A stretch of 64,000 bases of DNA from JALHNI01 sp965229305. GTDB taxonomy: Bacteria; Acidobacteriota; Terriglobia; Bryobacterales; Bryobacteraceae. The position numbers were made by a program, and so were the translations under genes. Shown in pieces: positions 31,944-41,282 of the stretch (position 1 is the stretch's first letter; each line of letters starts with the position of its first letter). The notes beneath the pieces are model-generated. The model did no database searches and was not told the origin of the DNA. It saw only the letters and a list, made by a program, of their open reading frames with translations. The stretch covers positions 223,615 to 287,614 of the forward strand of contig CBDDIZ010000033.1 in NCBI GenBank assembly GCA_965229305.1, read 5' to 3'.

Positions 31944-34286
31944 TCAGCGGTCTTGGGCCGCGTCGACGGACTCCCAGTCGGAGAGTCTGCGGCAAGCATA
32001 AAGGCTGATGCCTTCCAGAGCCAGCAGATGGATCCATTGATGCTCGACGAGCTGTCGCAGGCTGGGTTGGGCTTCGAGAACCCGATCCAGACGTTGGCGA
32101 GGCGCGTCGATGACGACGTGCAGCCGCAACGGCTCGTGCACCCAAGCGTCGCCCTGATGCAGAGACTGCAGGGGAAGGCCCGTGCGCAGATCGCCGCCAT
32201 TGCCTTCCCAGACCCCGAAGGTGCCGACGACGTTGTGCAGCACCTTGTTGCCGCTGCCATAGAGCCGGTTGTCGACGGTGGAGCCATAGTATTGGAGGGT
32301 TGATCCAACTGGCCACGATCACGGGGGCGGTGAGGATCAGGGTGAGGACGGAGCAGTCCTCATCGGCCGCGGAGTCGTACTCGTGAAGGAAGACTCGTCC
32401 GGCGAAGTCCAGCGCCTGGGTGCGGGGCGCGGGGCGCAGCGATGAAGGCGGCGTTGCGGGCGAGGCCCCACTCGGGGCGGACTTCGGACCAGTCGGCGCT
32501 GCGACGTTCAAACTCGCGGGCTAACTCGCACGAGGTGGCAGTGGATGACGCGGGAAGATGCGCCGCGCTGCGCTCACGGCGCGCTTGCCGCGAGGCCCCC
32601 TGAAGCCAATCCTCAAGCTGACTGCGTTGAGCGGGGGTGAGCAGCAGTTCGGCGTCGTAGAGAATGACTTCATCGGTCGTGGTGATATGCAGCCCGGCGA
32701 CGAAGGTGGTGTCCGCAGGCAGAGCGAGCCCGCGAGATTGGAGTCCTTGCCGAACGGCGGGGGTCATTGAAGAGTGCAGCGGCAAAGCGCGCATTGATCT
32801 CGCCGGGATGTCCGCCGCAGGCTCCGCAATCGAGGCTGGAGGCGTAGGGATTGTTTTCGGTGCGGCTGCCATGACCGCAGAGAAGCACGACGGGCGCGAG
32901 TTGCCGAGGATTGAGGCTCATGTTCTTCAGTGCCCCGGCGGCGAGGTCGACGCGGTCGGCCAGAGGAATCAGCCAGTTGAGTTTGGGCGCCGCGGGCGGC
33001 GGCTCCGGCAGACTGCGCAGCCGCTGGAGCAGGCCCAAGCCGAACCAGGGGGCCGGCGACTTCCACGGCGGGAGAAGCTAGCCGAAGCCGAGTTCCGGAG
33101 GGCCTGCCAAGTGTCCGAGACCCGTTTCAGCCAGGGTCGAGCGGCGGCCGAGCCCGTCGCCGCGTGAACGTGATGGCGCGGCGTGAGGAGGACGACGGCA
33201 GCGAGCAGTGGAGGCGTACTCAATCGGCATTCCAAAGAAGCCGGCGAAGCCCGCGGTCGCGATGCTCGGCGACTGTGCCTCAAGAGCGCGGCGATAGACT
33301 TCGGAGCGTACGTCGATGCAAAAGACGGCCTGTAGAGCCGCCCGACCGGTGACCTGAGCCGAAGGCGGCGGAGCGGTCAACTGGGCGGCCAGCCGCGAGC
33401 GGAACGCGTGCTCGAGCGCCAGTTGCGCGACGTACTTGGCCGTCACAGAGCCGGTGGTCGACGCACGGCGACTGATCTTCGGGCACCAATCGGGCGCAAG
33501 CGGCAACAGAGCGGTGTCGTAGGCAAGTCGGATGGCGAGCAACTGCGGGGCAGTCGCCGCGTCCGGCCGGAGGCGGTCATGATAAGCGGCATAAGCGCTC
33601 CAGCCGCTGACGCTCAGCAATTGGCGATGGAGGAAGTCAGTGATTTGGTCGGACGGCAGGTCGAGGAGATCGAGGGCGACGTCGATGGCTTGGGAAGCCG
33701 AGTCCGGCAGTTGCTGGACGTGTTGTCGAAAGCCGGGCAGACCGCGAACTTCCGGATTGGCATCCATCTGGGCCGCGCGTTTCCAGGCTTCGTAAAGGGG
33801 CAGTTCCTGCCAGGGCATCGCCCAGGGCGATTGGCCCCGGTCGAAGTAGGATGAGCACCACTTGGTGATCTCGTCGATGACAAAGGGAGACCAAGCGGTG
33901 CCTTGCGCCTGATCCAGCCAATCAGCCACGGTGAGCCACTGCGACGTCGTGACTGGCTTCTGCAGTTGTACCCGTAGCCACGCCAGCGGCTGGTCCGGCA
34001 AGGTCTGAAAGGCAGACTGTTCGAGGGCAGCTCGTATGTCGTCGACGGAGATTGAGCCATCGTCGAGCCGGGCGAGGTAGTAGTCCGCGTCCATGAAGGG
34101 AGCGCGGTGGGCAACGGCTTCGAGGAGTTGGGCGGCTTCGGCGAACGGGAGGTCGCTCAAGCCCAGGAAGGGATTGACGGCGACAAAGTTCTGGAGCGGC
34201 CAGAGAGGCGCAAGGCGCCGGCAAGCCTCGGCGATGGCCAGGCGGCAGTCGGGCGGCGCCGCAGTGGAGGGGAGGGTGAGTGCCAT
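31944..34286 (-). pseudogene. dabA: DabA, inorganic carbon transporter subunit (DUF2309), broken by several frameshifts
   Basis: Pieces in successive frames join into a DabA-like protein of about 780 residues. They run from MALTLPSTAAPP (34286-33200) through PRHHVHAATGSAA and GLGLLQRLRSLPEP to ITTTDEVILYDAELLL, RTQALDFAGRVFLHEYD and, last, VLHNVVGTFGVWEGNGGD to 31944. Zinc-site motifs CIDVRSEVYRRAL and LLCGHGSRTENNPYASS are intact. I count six single-base shifts (near 33195, 33072, 32761, 32420, 32298 and one uncertain), one in a run of five G. DabA is the carbonic-anhydrase-like subunit of a proton-driven bicarbonate/CO2 uptake complex. No stop codons disrupt the corrected frames, so sequencing errors are as likely as decay. 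It starts 2 bases after dabB. Confidence 0.85.
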
Positions 34287-34288
34287 GT

Positions 34289-35720
34289 TTAGATTCCTTC
34301 GGTCGACAGTCTGGCGGGCCAGAGCGCGTGGGTGAGGCGATTGGCCAGCGTGTTGAGGTAGAAGCCATTGCGTGCGTGGACGTAGATCTGTTGGCCCCAC
34401 GCGGTGCGGGTGATGAGAGCCAGTTGGGATTGGACCAGCGCCAGGAGCAGGAAGAGCGCGAGGATCATGAGGCTGAGCCAAGCAGCCGGGCCGGGCGACG
34501 GCTTGACGATCGGCTCCATCAGGCGGTGGAGGGCGAAATAAACCGAGCTGAGAAGGGCCGAGGCGGCCAAGGTTCCGACGATGCGCTGAGGGGCGGGGCT
34601 TTGAGCCCAGAGGCTCCAAAGCATTTGGGCCAAGGCGAGGGCGAAAATTCCGTGGAGCGCGATCTGGTCTTGCGGGGCGACGCCGATCGCCAGGGCGACG
34701 GCCGAGCTGATGAGAGCGCCGACGGCCAGGCCGGCGAGGATGGTGAGGAGGCCCGGGCGAGGCGGACGCGGCTGAGCTGCGGCGACAGCGCTGCCGGTGG
34801 AGAGGAAGGCGTAAGCCTTATAAAGAGAATGGCCGACCAAGTGAAGCAGGGCCAAGTGGAAGGCCCCGAGGCCGCATTCGAGCATCATGAAGCCCATCTG
34901 CGCCACCGTGGAGAAGGCGAGGCAGCGCTTGACGCTGGCCTGAGTCAGCATCACGAGCGAAGCGACCACTGCGGTGATGGTTCCAACCAGGCAAAGCGTG
35001 AGCATGGCCGGCGGGGGAAAGCGAGATCAGAGGACTCAAGCGCAGGATCAGGATGCCGCCGGCGTTGATGATACCGGCGTGCATCAGCGCTGAGACGGGG
35101 GTCGGCGTTTCCATCGTGTCGGGTAGCCAAGTGTGGAAGGGAAATTGGGCGGACTTGAGAAGGGCGGCAAAGACGAGGCAAGCACAAAGCCCGGTGACCG
35201 CCGGCGGAACGTTCTCAAGGCCCGCCGCCCGCAGCCGGTCCGCGGCGAGGAAAAGACTGGAGAAGTCGAAGGTGCCGAATTGACGATGGGTGAGGACGAG
35301 CGCGGCCAGGAGGGCGAGGTCGCCGAGCCGGCTGATGAGGAACTTCTTGCGGGCGGCGGCCAGGGCGGCCGGACGATCCCGATAGAACTGCAGCAGTTGG
35401 TGGAGGCTGAGACTGAGTCCGCACCACGCGAGGGCGAACCAGAGCAGGTTGCGAGAGAGTACGAGGGCGAAGACCAGGGAGCCTGTGAGACAAAGCCAGA
35501 ACATGAAGCGGGGTTGGCCCGGATCGCCCAGCAGATAGCGATATGAGTAGCGGCAGACTAAGGCGAAAAGAAAGGTGCTGAGCAGGAGAAGAACGCTGGT
35601 GAGCGGATCCAGAAAGCGGGTGGACACGCAGGCCGCGGCCACACAGAGGCCAGCGTAGAACTGAGCCCAGCGGGCAGCCCGGCGACCCGCCCGGGCAATC
35701 GGAGAGTGGAGGGCGTACAT
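34289..35720 (-). pseudogene. dabB: DabB, membrane subunit of the inorganic carbon transporter, one frameshift
   Basis: This NuoL/MrpA-like proton-translocating antiporter subunit has about 477 residues. The first part (35720-35018) holds FMFWLCLTGSLVFALV and KSAQFPFHTWLPDTMETPTPV SALMHAG. The second part, in another frame from 35005, reads MLTLCLVGTITAVVASL, then KRCLAFSTVAQMGFMMLECG. The shift falls in a run of five G (35013-35017); one base fewer would give SPPAMLTL and restore the frame. DabB is the membrane partner of DabA and drives bicarbonate/CO2 uptake with the proton gradient. Divergent from a LysR gene. Confidence 0.85.
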
Positions 35721-35768
35721 ATGGTGGCAGGATACGGAATGCCGTCGACTTCTGTCTAATAGATGTGT

Positions 35769-35794
35769 TATATCGAATCGTTCGTTTTGATATA
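35769..35794. promoter_or_regulatory. Inverted repeat between dabB and the LysR gene, probable LysR operator
   Basis: TATATCGAA and TTTTGATATA are arranged as an inverted repeat around TCGTTCG. This AT-rich palindrome stands out in a GC-rich region. It lies 16 bases before the preferred ATG of the LysR gene and about 50 bases before the dabB start. LysR-type regulators usually bind such sites in divergent promoters. Confidence 0.6.
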
Positions 35795-35809
35795 TCTGAT
35801 AACGAGCGT

Positions 35810-36694
35810 ATGTTTCTGAACTATCACCATCTCCGGTATTTCTGGGCGATCGCGCACGAGGGCAGTTTGACCAAAGCCGCCAACAAAATGAACGTGGCGC
35901 AATCAGCCCTAAGTATTCAGCTTCGTCATTTGGAAGAGACCTTGGGGCATCCGCTTTTCGTGAGAAAGAATCGGCAACTGGTGCTCACCGAGGCTGGTCA
36001 GATGGCGCTACGCTATGCCGACTCGATTTTTCGCGCAGGCGAGGAACTGGTGGATACACTACAGCATCGTTCGCGAAAAGCGCGGCAGGTGCTCCGCGTC
36101 GGGGCGGTGGCGACGCTCTCGCGCAATTTTCAATGGGAGTTTGTGAAGCCACTGCGGAACCGGCGGGACGTGGAACTGGTGCTGCGTTCGGGAGTGTTAC
36201 GTGATCTGGTGGCCCAGTTGCGGAATCACGAAGTGGACGTTGTGCTGTCGAACCATGCGCTGCGGCGCGATGCGGAGACGCCGCACTATAGCCATCTGCT
36301 CGCGGAGCAGGCGGTGAGTATCGTCGGGCGGCCGGTGACCGGGCAGACGGCGTTTCGGTTTCCGGAGGACTTTCAGAAGACACCCGTGATCCTGCCGAGT
36401 CTCGAGAGCGACATTCGGGCCGGCTTCGATCTGATCCTGCATCAGGCGGGCATTCGACCGGTGATCGCGGCAGAGGTGGACGACATGGCCATGCTACGAG
36501 TGATGGCGCTACGGAGCAAAGCGGTGGCACTGGTGCCGCGCGTGGTGGTGCAGGACGAGTTGCGCGCCGGCACGCTGGTGGAGCGCCACCGGCTGAGTTC
36601 GATCCAGGAGCGGTTCTTTGCGATTACGCCGAGCCGCACGTTTCCGAACCCGCTCGTGAAAGAGCTGATTGCCCACGCCAACCGAAAGGCCTAG
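35810..36694 (+). CDS. LysR-type transcriptional regulator, probably of dabAB
   Basis: The product has 294 residues. The N-terminal winged helix-turn-helix is clear (LNYHHLRYFWAIAHEGSLTK, AANKMNVAQSALSIQLRHLE), followed by the effector domain. The helix-turn-helix start resembles NhaR-like and CbbR-like members. The ATG at 35810 gives the standard N-terminus; the open frame to 35765 would overlap the predicted operator. Divergent placement suggests control of dabAB, maybe in answer to CO2 or a metabolite. No autotrophy genes are in the window. Confidence 0.88.
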   Translation: MFLNYHHLRYFWAIAHEGSLTKAANKMNVAQSALSIQLRHLEETLGHPLFVRKNRQLVLTEAGQMALRYADSIFRAGEELVDTLQHRSRKARQVLRVGAVATLSRNFQWEFVKPLRNRRDVELVLRSGVLRDLVAQLRNHEVDVVLSNHALRRDAETPHYSHLLAEQAVSIVGRPVTGQTAFRFPEDFQKTPVILPSLESDIRAGFDLILHQAGIRPVIAAEVDDMAMLRVMALRSKAVALVPRVVVQDELRAGTLVERHRLSSIQERFFAITPSRTFPNPLVKELIAHANRKA

Positions 36695-36708
36695 AACCGT
36701 CAGCCGAG

Positions 36709-37218
36709 CTAGATCGCCTGGGCGGGCAGGAGGATACGGCGAGAGTCCCGGAACTGAGGATCGAGCGCGCGCATGACCTTTTTGACCCGGCTGGGATAGT
36801 CGCCGACGGGGTTGTAGGTGCGCAGGAAGCCGTTCAGGTCCTTGCCCTTATAGCTCTTCATCTGAGCAATTTGGGAGGCAATCGAATCGATGCTGCGGTG
36901 GATGGAGGCGAAGCGGGTAGCACCGTTGCCCCAACCAAAGATGTTGTTGTTGGCGTGATACTTCCCGCCGCTCGACTCGACGATCGCGATGCTAGGCAGC
37001 AGACGCCAATCCAGGCCATGGCGATCCGCCACAGCGAGGAAGTCTTCCGCCAAGTGCGAGATCGGAGTCGATCGCACAATAAAAAACCGGCGCAGTTTGG
37101 GAAGGCGCGAGTCCGGAATCGGCTCCCGCGTCGCATCCTGGTTCACCGGCACGGCCGAGGCAGCAAAACCAAATAGCCCGGCCACAAGAACTGACTTTCG
37201 AACCAGCTTGTTCATCAT
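36709..37218 (-). CDS. Secreted glucosaminidase-like muralytic protein
   Basis: A 169-residue protein with an N-terminal export signal (KSVLVAGLFGFAASAVPV). The core LDWRLLPSIAIVESSGGK, then NNIFGWGNG and FASIHRSIDSIASQI matches the lysozyme-like glucosaminidase fold, with the likely catalytic Glu in IVESSGG. It probably trims peptidoglycan. The start may be either of two adjacent ATGs (37218 or 37215). It is convergent with the LysR gene. Confidence 0.72.
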   Translation of the reverse strand: MMNKLVRKSVLVAGLFGFAASAVPVNQDATREPIPDSRLPKLRRFFIVRSTPISHLAEDFLAVADRHGLDWRLLPSIAIVESSGGKYHANNNIFGWGNGATRFASIHRSIDSIASQIAQMKSYKGKDLNGFLRTYNPVGDYPSRVKKVMRALDPQFRDSRRILLPAQAI

Positions 37219-37400
37219 ATTCGGTCCCCTTCGGAGCCAGAACCAAACGGTCGAACAATAACCGTAGGGGGAAAAGTCCCGGCAGATCGATCAGGTGGCA
37301 GCTTCAGACAGACAAGCTCTCACCGCCCCCATCTTACCACTACCCTCCGCAAACTGGGGTACTGGGCGATGGAAAAGCGAAGAGGAGCGAAAAGCAAAAA

Positions 37401-37424
37401 AGGGGGATCTTGGCAGATCCCCCT
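37401..37424 (-). terminator. Rho-independent terminator of the FecR-like gene
   Basis: A perfect 10-bp stem AGGGGGATCT/AGATCCCCCT with a 4-base loop. On the minus strand it is followed by a run of six T (37396-37401 as A on the plus strand). It lies 45 bases after the stop of the 37470-38393 gene. Confidence 0.88.
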
Positions 37425-37469
37425 CCGTGGGTTGCGGTTTTGTGGTGGTCGCGCTCGCCGAAGCGAGCG

Positions 37470-38393
37470 CTACTGGCTGATGGTGGTGGGCCGGAACACG
37501 CCGTCCGAGGACCGACCGCTGCGGTTGACCGCCACGGTGGTGCCCGTAACCGCGCCGGCGACGGCGATGCCACCCACGACAATGGCCGTGGTGGAGAGGC
37601 CAGCGCCAGCGGCAGCCGCGCCACCGGCGGCCCCGGCGGCGGCAGTTCTCTTACCCGCGCTGCCGACCGGCTGGACGCGGTCGACTTTAACGGTGGCCGC
37701 AATGCCGGCGACCCGAGGCGCCGCATCGTCGGTGCGGCCGGCGACGCGAACCTTCTTACCGACGTACTTGTCGAGTTCTCCGCCCTGAAGCTTGACGGTG
37801 ATGCCGGCCGTCTCGTCGGTGAGGTACAAACCGTTGTCGCGCTTTTCGATCGTACCGACCAGCGACATGGTGTTCGGCGCGCCAGGTCCGGCCTTGGGCG
37901 AAAGCAGAATCGCCTTGCCCGGGAGGACCTGAGCCAGCAGGAGACCTTCGCGGCTGACGCGCACCGGACCGTTGACCGCGGCCACCCGGAGACGGCCATC
38001 GGTTTCATAGGCGACAGCCGAACGCGCGCCGTCGGTCGGCTGCACCTGCAGGCCCGCCGAGTCGACTCGGTAGCGGCCTTCGAGAGACGCTTCGCCGGCT
38101 TCGAGCATCAGGCGATCCTGATAGACGCGGCCGCGGGAGTGCGGGGCCATCTCCAAGCGCACGCCACCGGTGAGATGCAGCGTGGAGGGCGCGGCATTGG
38201 TCGCCAACGAAGCCCCTTCCGCGACACTGCCGCTACCCGGCACCATACGTTCGTTCATCGAGAAATTACCCGCGCTGACGGCCGTGCCGATGACACGAGC
38301 CGCAGGCAGCGCGACCGGTGGAGCAGCCTGCGCCGCCACCAGGGTGAGCGCCATGCCCAGCGCCGTTACCTGACTTAGATTTTTGAGTTCCAT
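37470..38393 (-). CDS. FecR-domain-like secreted protein with Ala-rich membrane segment
   Basis: This 307-residue protein starts with a signal peptide (LSQVTALGMALTLVAAQAA). Residues 60-150 resemble a FecR domain (LHLTGGVRLEMAPHSRGRVYQ, LMLEAGEASLEGRYRV). A beta-rich part (VGTIEKRDNGLYLTDETAG, KKVRVAGRTDD) follows, similar to small DUF5818-type domains. Near the C-terminus a run of Ala and Gly leads into one hydrophobic helix (LSTTAIVVGGIAVAGAVTG) that may anchor it. Function unknown; it lies beside polysaccharide-related genes, divergent from the TPR gene. Terminator directly behind. Confidence 0.65.
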   Translation of the reverse strand: MELKNLSQVTALGMALTLVAAQAAPPVALPAARVIGTAVSAGNFSMNERMVPGSGSVAEGASLATNAAPSTLHLTGGVRLEMAPHSRGRVYQDRLMLEAGEASLEGRYRVDSAGLQVQPTDGARSAVAYETDGRLRVAAVNGPVRVSREGLLLAQVLPGKAILLSPKAGPGAPNTMSLVGTIEKRDNGLYLTDETAGITVKLQGGELDKYVGKKVRVAGRTDDAAPRVAGIAATVKVDRVQPVGSAGKRTAAAGAAGGAAAAGAGLSTTAIVVGGIAVAGAVTGTTVAVNRSGRSSDGVFRPTTISQ

Positions 38394-38550
38394 TCTTCTG
38401 TCGTCCTTACCTCACTCTTTTCGCTGGGGAAGACTCCCCAAAGGGTTTTTCGGCGGGATTCTGACAGGTAAGAGGGAGTAAGTGCGAATGGAACGGAGTA
38501 GGTAAAGAGGGCGCTACTGGAGCGCCGGCAGGTGTCCGAAGGATTAAGCG

Positions 38551-39660
38551 ATGCGGGTTTACGCGCGAGTGGGCGGAGCACTGCTGAGCCTCAGCTTGGC
38601 CGGTTTGTGTTGGACAACGTCTTACAAATGGACTTACTCACCGGAGAGCCAGTGGCTTTCTACTTATCGACCGGAAGCGATGCGTGAAGCGGCGGACTCT
38701 GATCCAGCGCAGGCGGAGAGGTGGCTCGAGCGGCTGGTGAAGCTCGAACCTCGCGACGCGGAGGCGCGGGTGCGCCTGGCGACGCTGGTGGAGTGGCGGG
38801 GAGATGTGGCGCACGCGAGAGAACTGGTGCGGCAGGCGGCGCGGGACGACCGGCGCTATCGCACACAATGGGCGCGTCTCGATTTCGAACGGCGGCATCC
38901 GGAGAACGATGACGTCTGGCAGACGGCGAGTCGTTGTTTGCAGATGAGCTACGGGGACCGGCGCGCGCTGATTGAGGCGCTGTGGGAGTTGCGTCCGGAT
39001 GGCCGATTTCTGCTGAGCCGCATCATTCCCGACGTGCCGGCCGTGCTTTACTACACCACGCTATTCCTGATGGAGCAGGGCGAACTCGGCGCAGCGCGAG
39101 AAGCGTTTGGACGCTTGGCGGCGCTCCCTTATGTTTCGGAGAGCCGCTCCAATGCCGGCGTGGTGGCGACGGCGGTCGAGCGCGCTCATTTGGGGCTCGA
39201 CCTCACGGACTTGCATTTGGACCGGCGCGGCGCCGAGCCGGCAGCGGCCTTGTGGGCGTTGATGCAGGAGCGACGATTGGTCCAGGCGAAGGGGACGGCG
39301 CAGGAAATCGTCAATGCGCGATTCGAGAGCGAGCCGCTGGGCCGTGGCTTCGACTGGCGGGTGGCGGCAACATCCGGAGTGGAGATGCGACGCACGCAGG
39401 ACGGCTTTGCCGTGGACTTGGGAGCGCGCCCGCCGGAGCGGGTGCCGCTGTTGGAGCAACGGGTGTTGCTGGCCCAACGCGGCCCGGGCCGCGCCCGCGA
39501 CGTGATGGTCACCGCCAATGGGGCCGCCTGGATTGCGGCGACCGTGACCGAGGAGACACCCGGAATCGGCCGCTTGCGCCTCGAGTATCGCCGGCCGGCG
39601 GGACAACCGCCGTGGAGAGAGCCGTTGATCATTCGCCAAGTGAAGTGGAGGCACGATTGA
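38551..39660 (+). CDS. TPR-like membrane-anchored protein, partner of the O-antigen ligase
   Basis: A 369-residue protein with an N-terminal membrane segment (GGALLSLSLAGLCWTTSY). TPR-like helices follow (AQAERWLERLVKLEPRDAEA, LATLVEWRGDVAHARELVRQ), and then a beta-rich C-terminal half. Its stop overlaps the TTG start of the ligase gene (TTGA), so the two are translated together. Such pairs occur in exopolysaccharide loci of acidobacteria and may couple polymer size control to ligation. The role is inferred from context. Confidence 0.65.
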   Translation: MRVYARVGGALLSLSLAGLCWTTSYKWTYSPESQWLSTYRPEAMREAADSDPAQAERWLERLVKLEPRDAEARVRLATLVEWRGDVAHARELVRQAARDDRRYRTQWARLDFERRHPENDDVWQTASRCLQMSYGDRRALIEALWELRPDGRFLLSRIIPDVPAVLYYTTLFLMEQGELGAAREAFGRLAALPYVSESRSNAGVVATAVERAHLGLDLTDLHLDRRGAEPAAALWALMQERRLVQAKGTAQEIVNARFESEPLGRGFDWRVAATSGVEMRRTQDGFAVDLGARPPERVPLLEQRVLLAQRGPGRARDVMVTANGAAWIAATVTEETPGIGRLRLEYRRPAGQPPWREPLIIRQVKWRHD

Positions 39661-40904
39661 CGGCGGGTGCCGGGGTGACGATGGTGCTGCTTTGGCTGGC
39701 GACGTTCGGTGCCTTCCGTCGCGATGCAGCCTGGGAGCTATTCCTGCAAGGGCTGATCTTCGCGCTGGCGGGGCTCGGCCTGATGTTCCGCAGTTGGCAG
39801 AGTCCGGGCTCCGCCGCAGCGTCGAGCGGCGGGACACGAACGGGACGCGCCGGGCGTTCGTTGCCGGTGAAGGTCGCGGTTGCCTTGGCGGCCGTCGCGC
39901 TGTTAGGAGTCGGGCAAATTGCGGGCGGGCTCACGATCTCGAACTGGTCGACGGCGTTGGCCACGGTGAAGTGGCTGTCGCTGGCCGCGTGGTGCTGGGT
40001 GGTACGGGAGGAATTAGGCAACGCGCGGTCGCGGTGGCTGGAGGTGGCGGTGGCCGGGGCGGCCATGGTCGTCGTCGGCTCCTTCGGCTGGCGGTGGCTG
40101 ATGGGAGGCGACGGACTGGGTCCCTGGGTGAACCGCAACCATCTGGCAGTCTGGTGCGAAATGCTGCTGGCGCCGGCGGTGTGGCTCGCGTTGGAGACCC
40201 CGGCGTTTGGATTGGCGGCGGCGATCCTGGCCGTGGGGGGCGCCGCGAGTGGCTCGCGGGCGGCCTTGGGTCTGATTCCGGTCGAGTTGATTCTTTTGTG
40301 GTGGCTGATCGGTCGGCGGCGGCTGCCGGCGGCACGGCTGGGCCTGGGCTTGGCGGCGGTAGTGGCGTTGGCTGGGGTGATGGCCGGGGAAGATCTGGCT
40401 CGCAAACTGCGCGATCCGGAGCCTTTGCTCTATCGCGACCAGATCTGGCACTCGGCCTGGACACTTTGGCGAGAGCGTCCGGCGACAGGATCTGGCCTGG
40501 GCACCTTCGAGAAGGCATATCCGTCAGTGGCGACGTTCGATACCGGCGAGACGGTGGACCACGCGCACAACGATTGGCTGGAATGGGGGGCGGAGGGTGG
40601 GTTGCCCTTCGTAGCGCTGATGCTGGCCGGATGGGTGGCCGCCGTGCGGTGGACAAGAGCGGTACCGTGGCTGGCCGGCGTACCGGTGGCTGGAGTCCAC
40701 GCCTTGGTGGATTACCCATTCGCGCGATTCCCGCTATTACTTTGGGTAATACTGCTGGTGACTTTGGCGGGGGCCCACCGGCTGCGTTTCAAGGTGAAAC
40801 ATCAATCTGTTGCGAAACGAACAAAGAGCGTGGACCCCCGCAAAAAAGGGGCCTCAAGCCCCCATGTAAGGTCTAATCTACCGATGGAAACTGCGTTAGA
40901 TTGA
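39657..40904 (+). CDS. O-antigen ligase / polymerase (Wzy/WaaL-like)
   Basis: A 415-residue membrane protein with about ten helices and the ligase family motifs: GPWVNRNHLAVWCEM in a central loop, SGSRAALGLIPVEL, and a big periplasmic loop with LYRDQIWHSAWTLWRERPATG SGLGTF and VDHAHNDWLEWGAEGG. TTG at 39657 was chosen because GGAGG lies 5 bases before it and the start overlaps the upstream stop; ATG at 39681 is an alternative. It would join O-antigen or capsule chains to a carrier or polymerise them. Confidence 0.82.
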   Translation: MTAGAGVTMVLLWLATFGAFRRDAAWELFLQGLIFALAGLGLMFRSWQSPGSAAASSGGTRTGRAGRSLPVKVAVALAAVALLGVGQIAGGLTISNWSTALATVKWLSLAAWCWVVREELGNARSRWLEVAVAGAAMVVVGSFGWRWLMGGDGLGPWVNRNHLAVWCEMLLAPAVWLALETPAFGLAAAILAVGGAASGSRAALGLIPVELILLWWLIGRRRLPAARLGLGLAAVVALAGVMAGEDLARKLRDPEPLLYRDQIWHSAWTLWRERPATGSGLGTFEKAYPSVATFDTGETVDHAHNDWLEWGAEGGLPFVALMLAGWVAAVRWTRAVPWLAGVPVAGVHALVDYPFARFPLLLWVILLVTLAGAHRLRFKVKHQSVAKRTKSVDPRKKGASSPHVRSNLPMETALD

Positions 40905-40923
40905 GGTTCGATCTGTACGTCGG

Positions 40924-41253
40924 ATGAGCGGGGGAAAAGCCATGGAAAATAGAGCGCCGGAGTGTTTGTCATCGGGCGATGAACCGAACGAACTGCCCAA
41001 GCCTGAGTCCTGCCGCATGGCCGGTCTCGAATGTCGCGGGTGCGTGCAGCATGCGGCCGCCAATCTGGCGCGCATCTGTCCGAGTCTGACGGTGGAGTCG
41101 CTGCGCGATTCTTTCTTTAAGATCTATCCGGACCAGGCATGCCTGCCGATGAACCGCACGTTCGTCCGGGCCTACCGGGCCGCCGAAAATGAAGCAGAAG
41201 AGGAAGAAGAGGAGTTCGGGGAGTTCTCCCTGCTCGCCGCGGCAACCGCATGA
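40924..41253 (+). CDS. Small cysteine-containing hypothetical protein
   Basis: A 109-residue protein (or 103 from the second ATG, 40942, which has GGGGGA upstream). It has five cysteines (ESCRMAGLECRGCVQHAAA, ARICPS, DQACLPMN) and a very acidic segment AENEAEEEEEEFGEFS near the end. No membrane segment. The cysteine cluster could bind a metal; no family is recognised. It lies 29 bases before sppA, so it may be co-transcribed with it. Confidence 0.6.
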   Translation: MSGGKAMENRAPECLSSGDEPNELPKPESCRMAGLECRGCVQHAAANLARICPSLTVESLRDSFFKIYPDQACLPMNRTFVRAYRAAENEAEEEEEEFGEFSLLAAATA

Positions 41254-41282
41254 AGCTATCCTGAACGCAGGAGTATTGCCGC

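Noticed and set aside
35013..35017. Programmed frameshift in dabB
   Set aside because: A G5 run without a following pseudoknot or a Shine-Dalgarno-like stimulator, and similar shifts occur in unrelated genes nearby, so error or decay is more likely.
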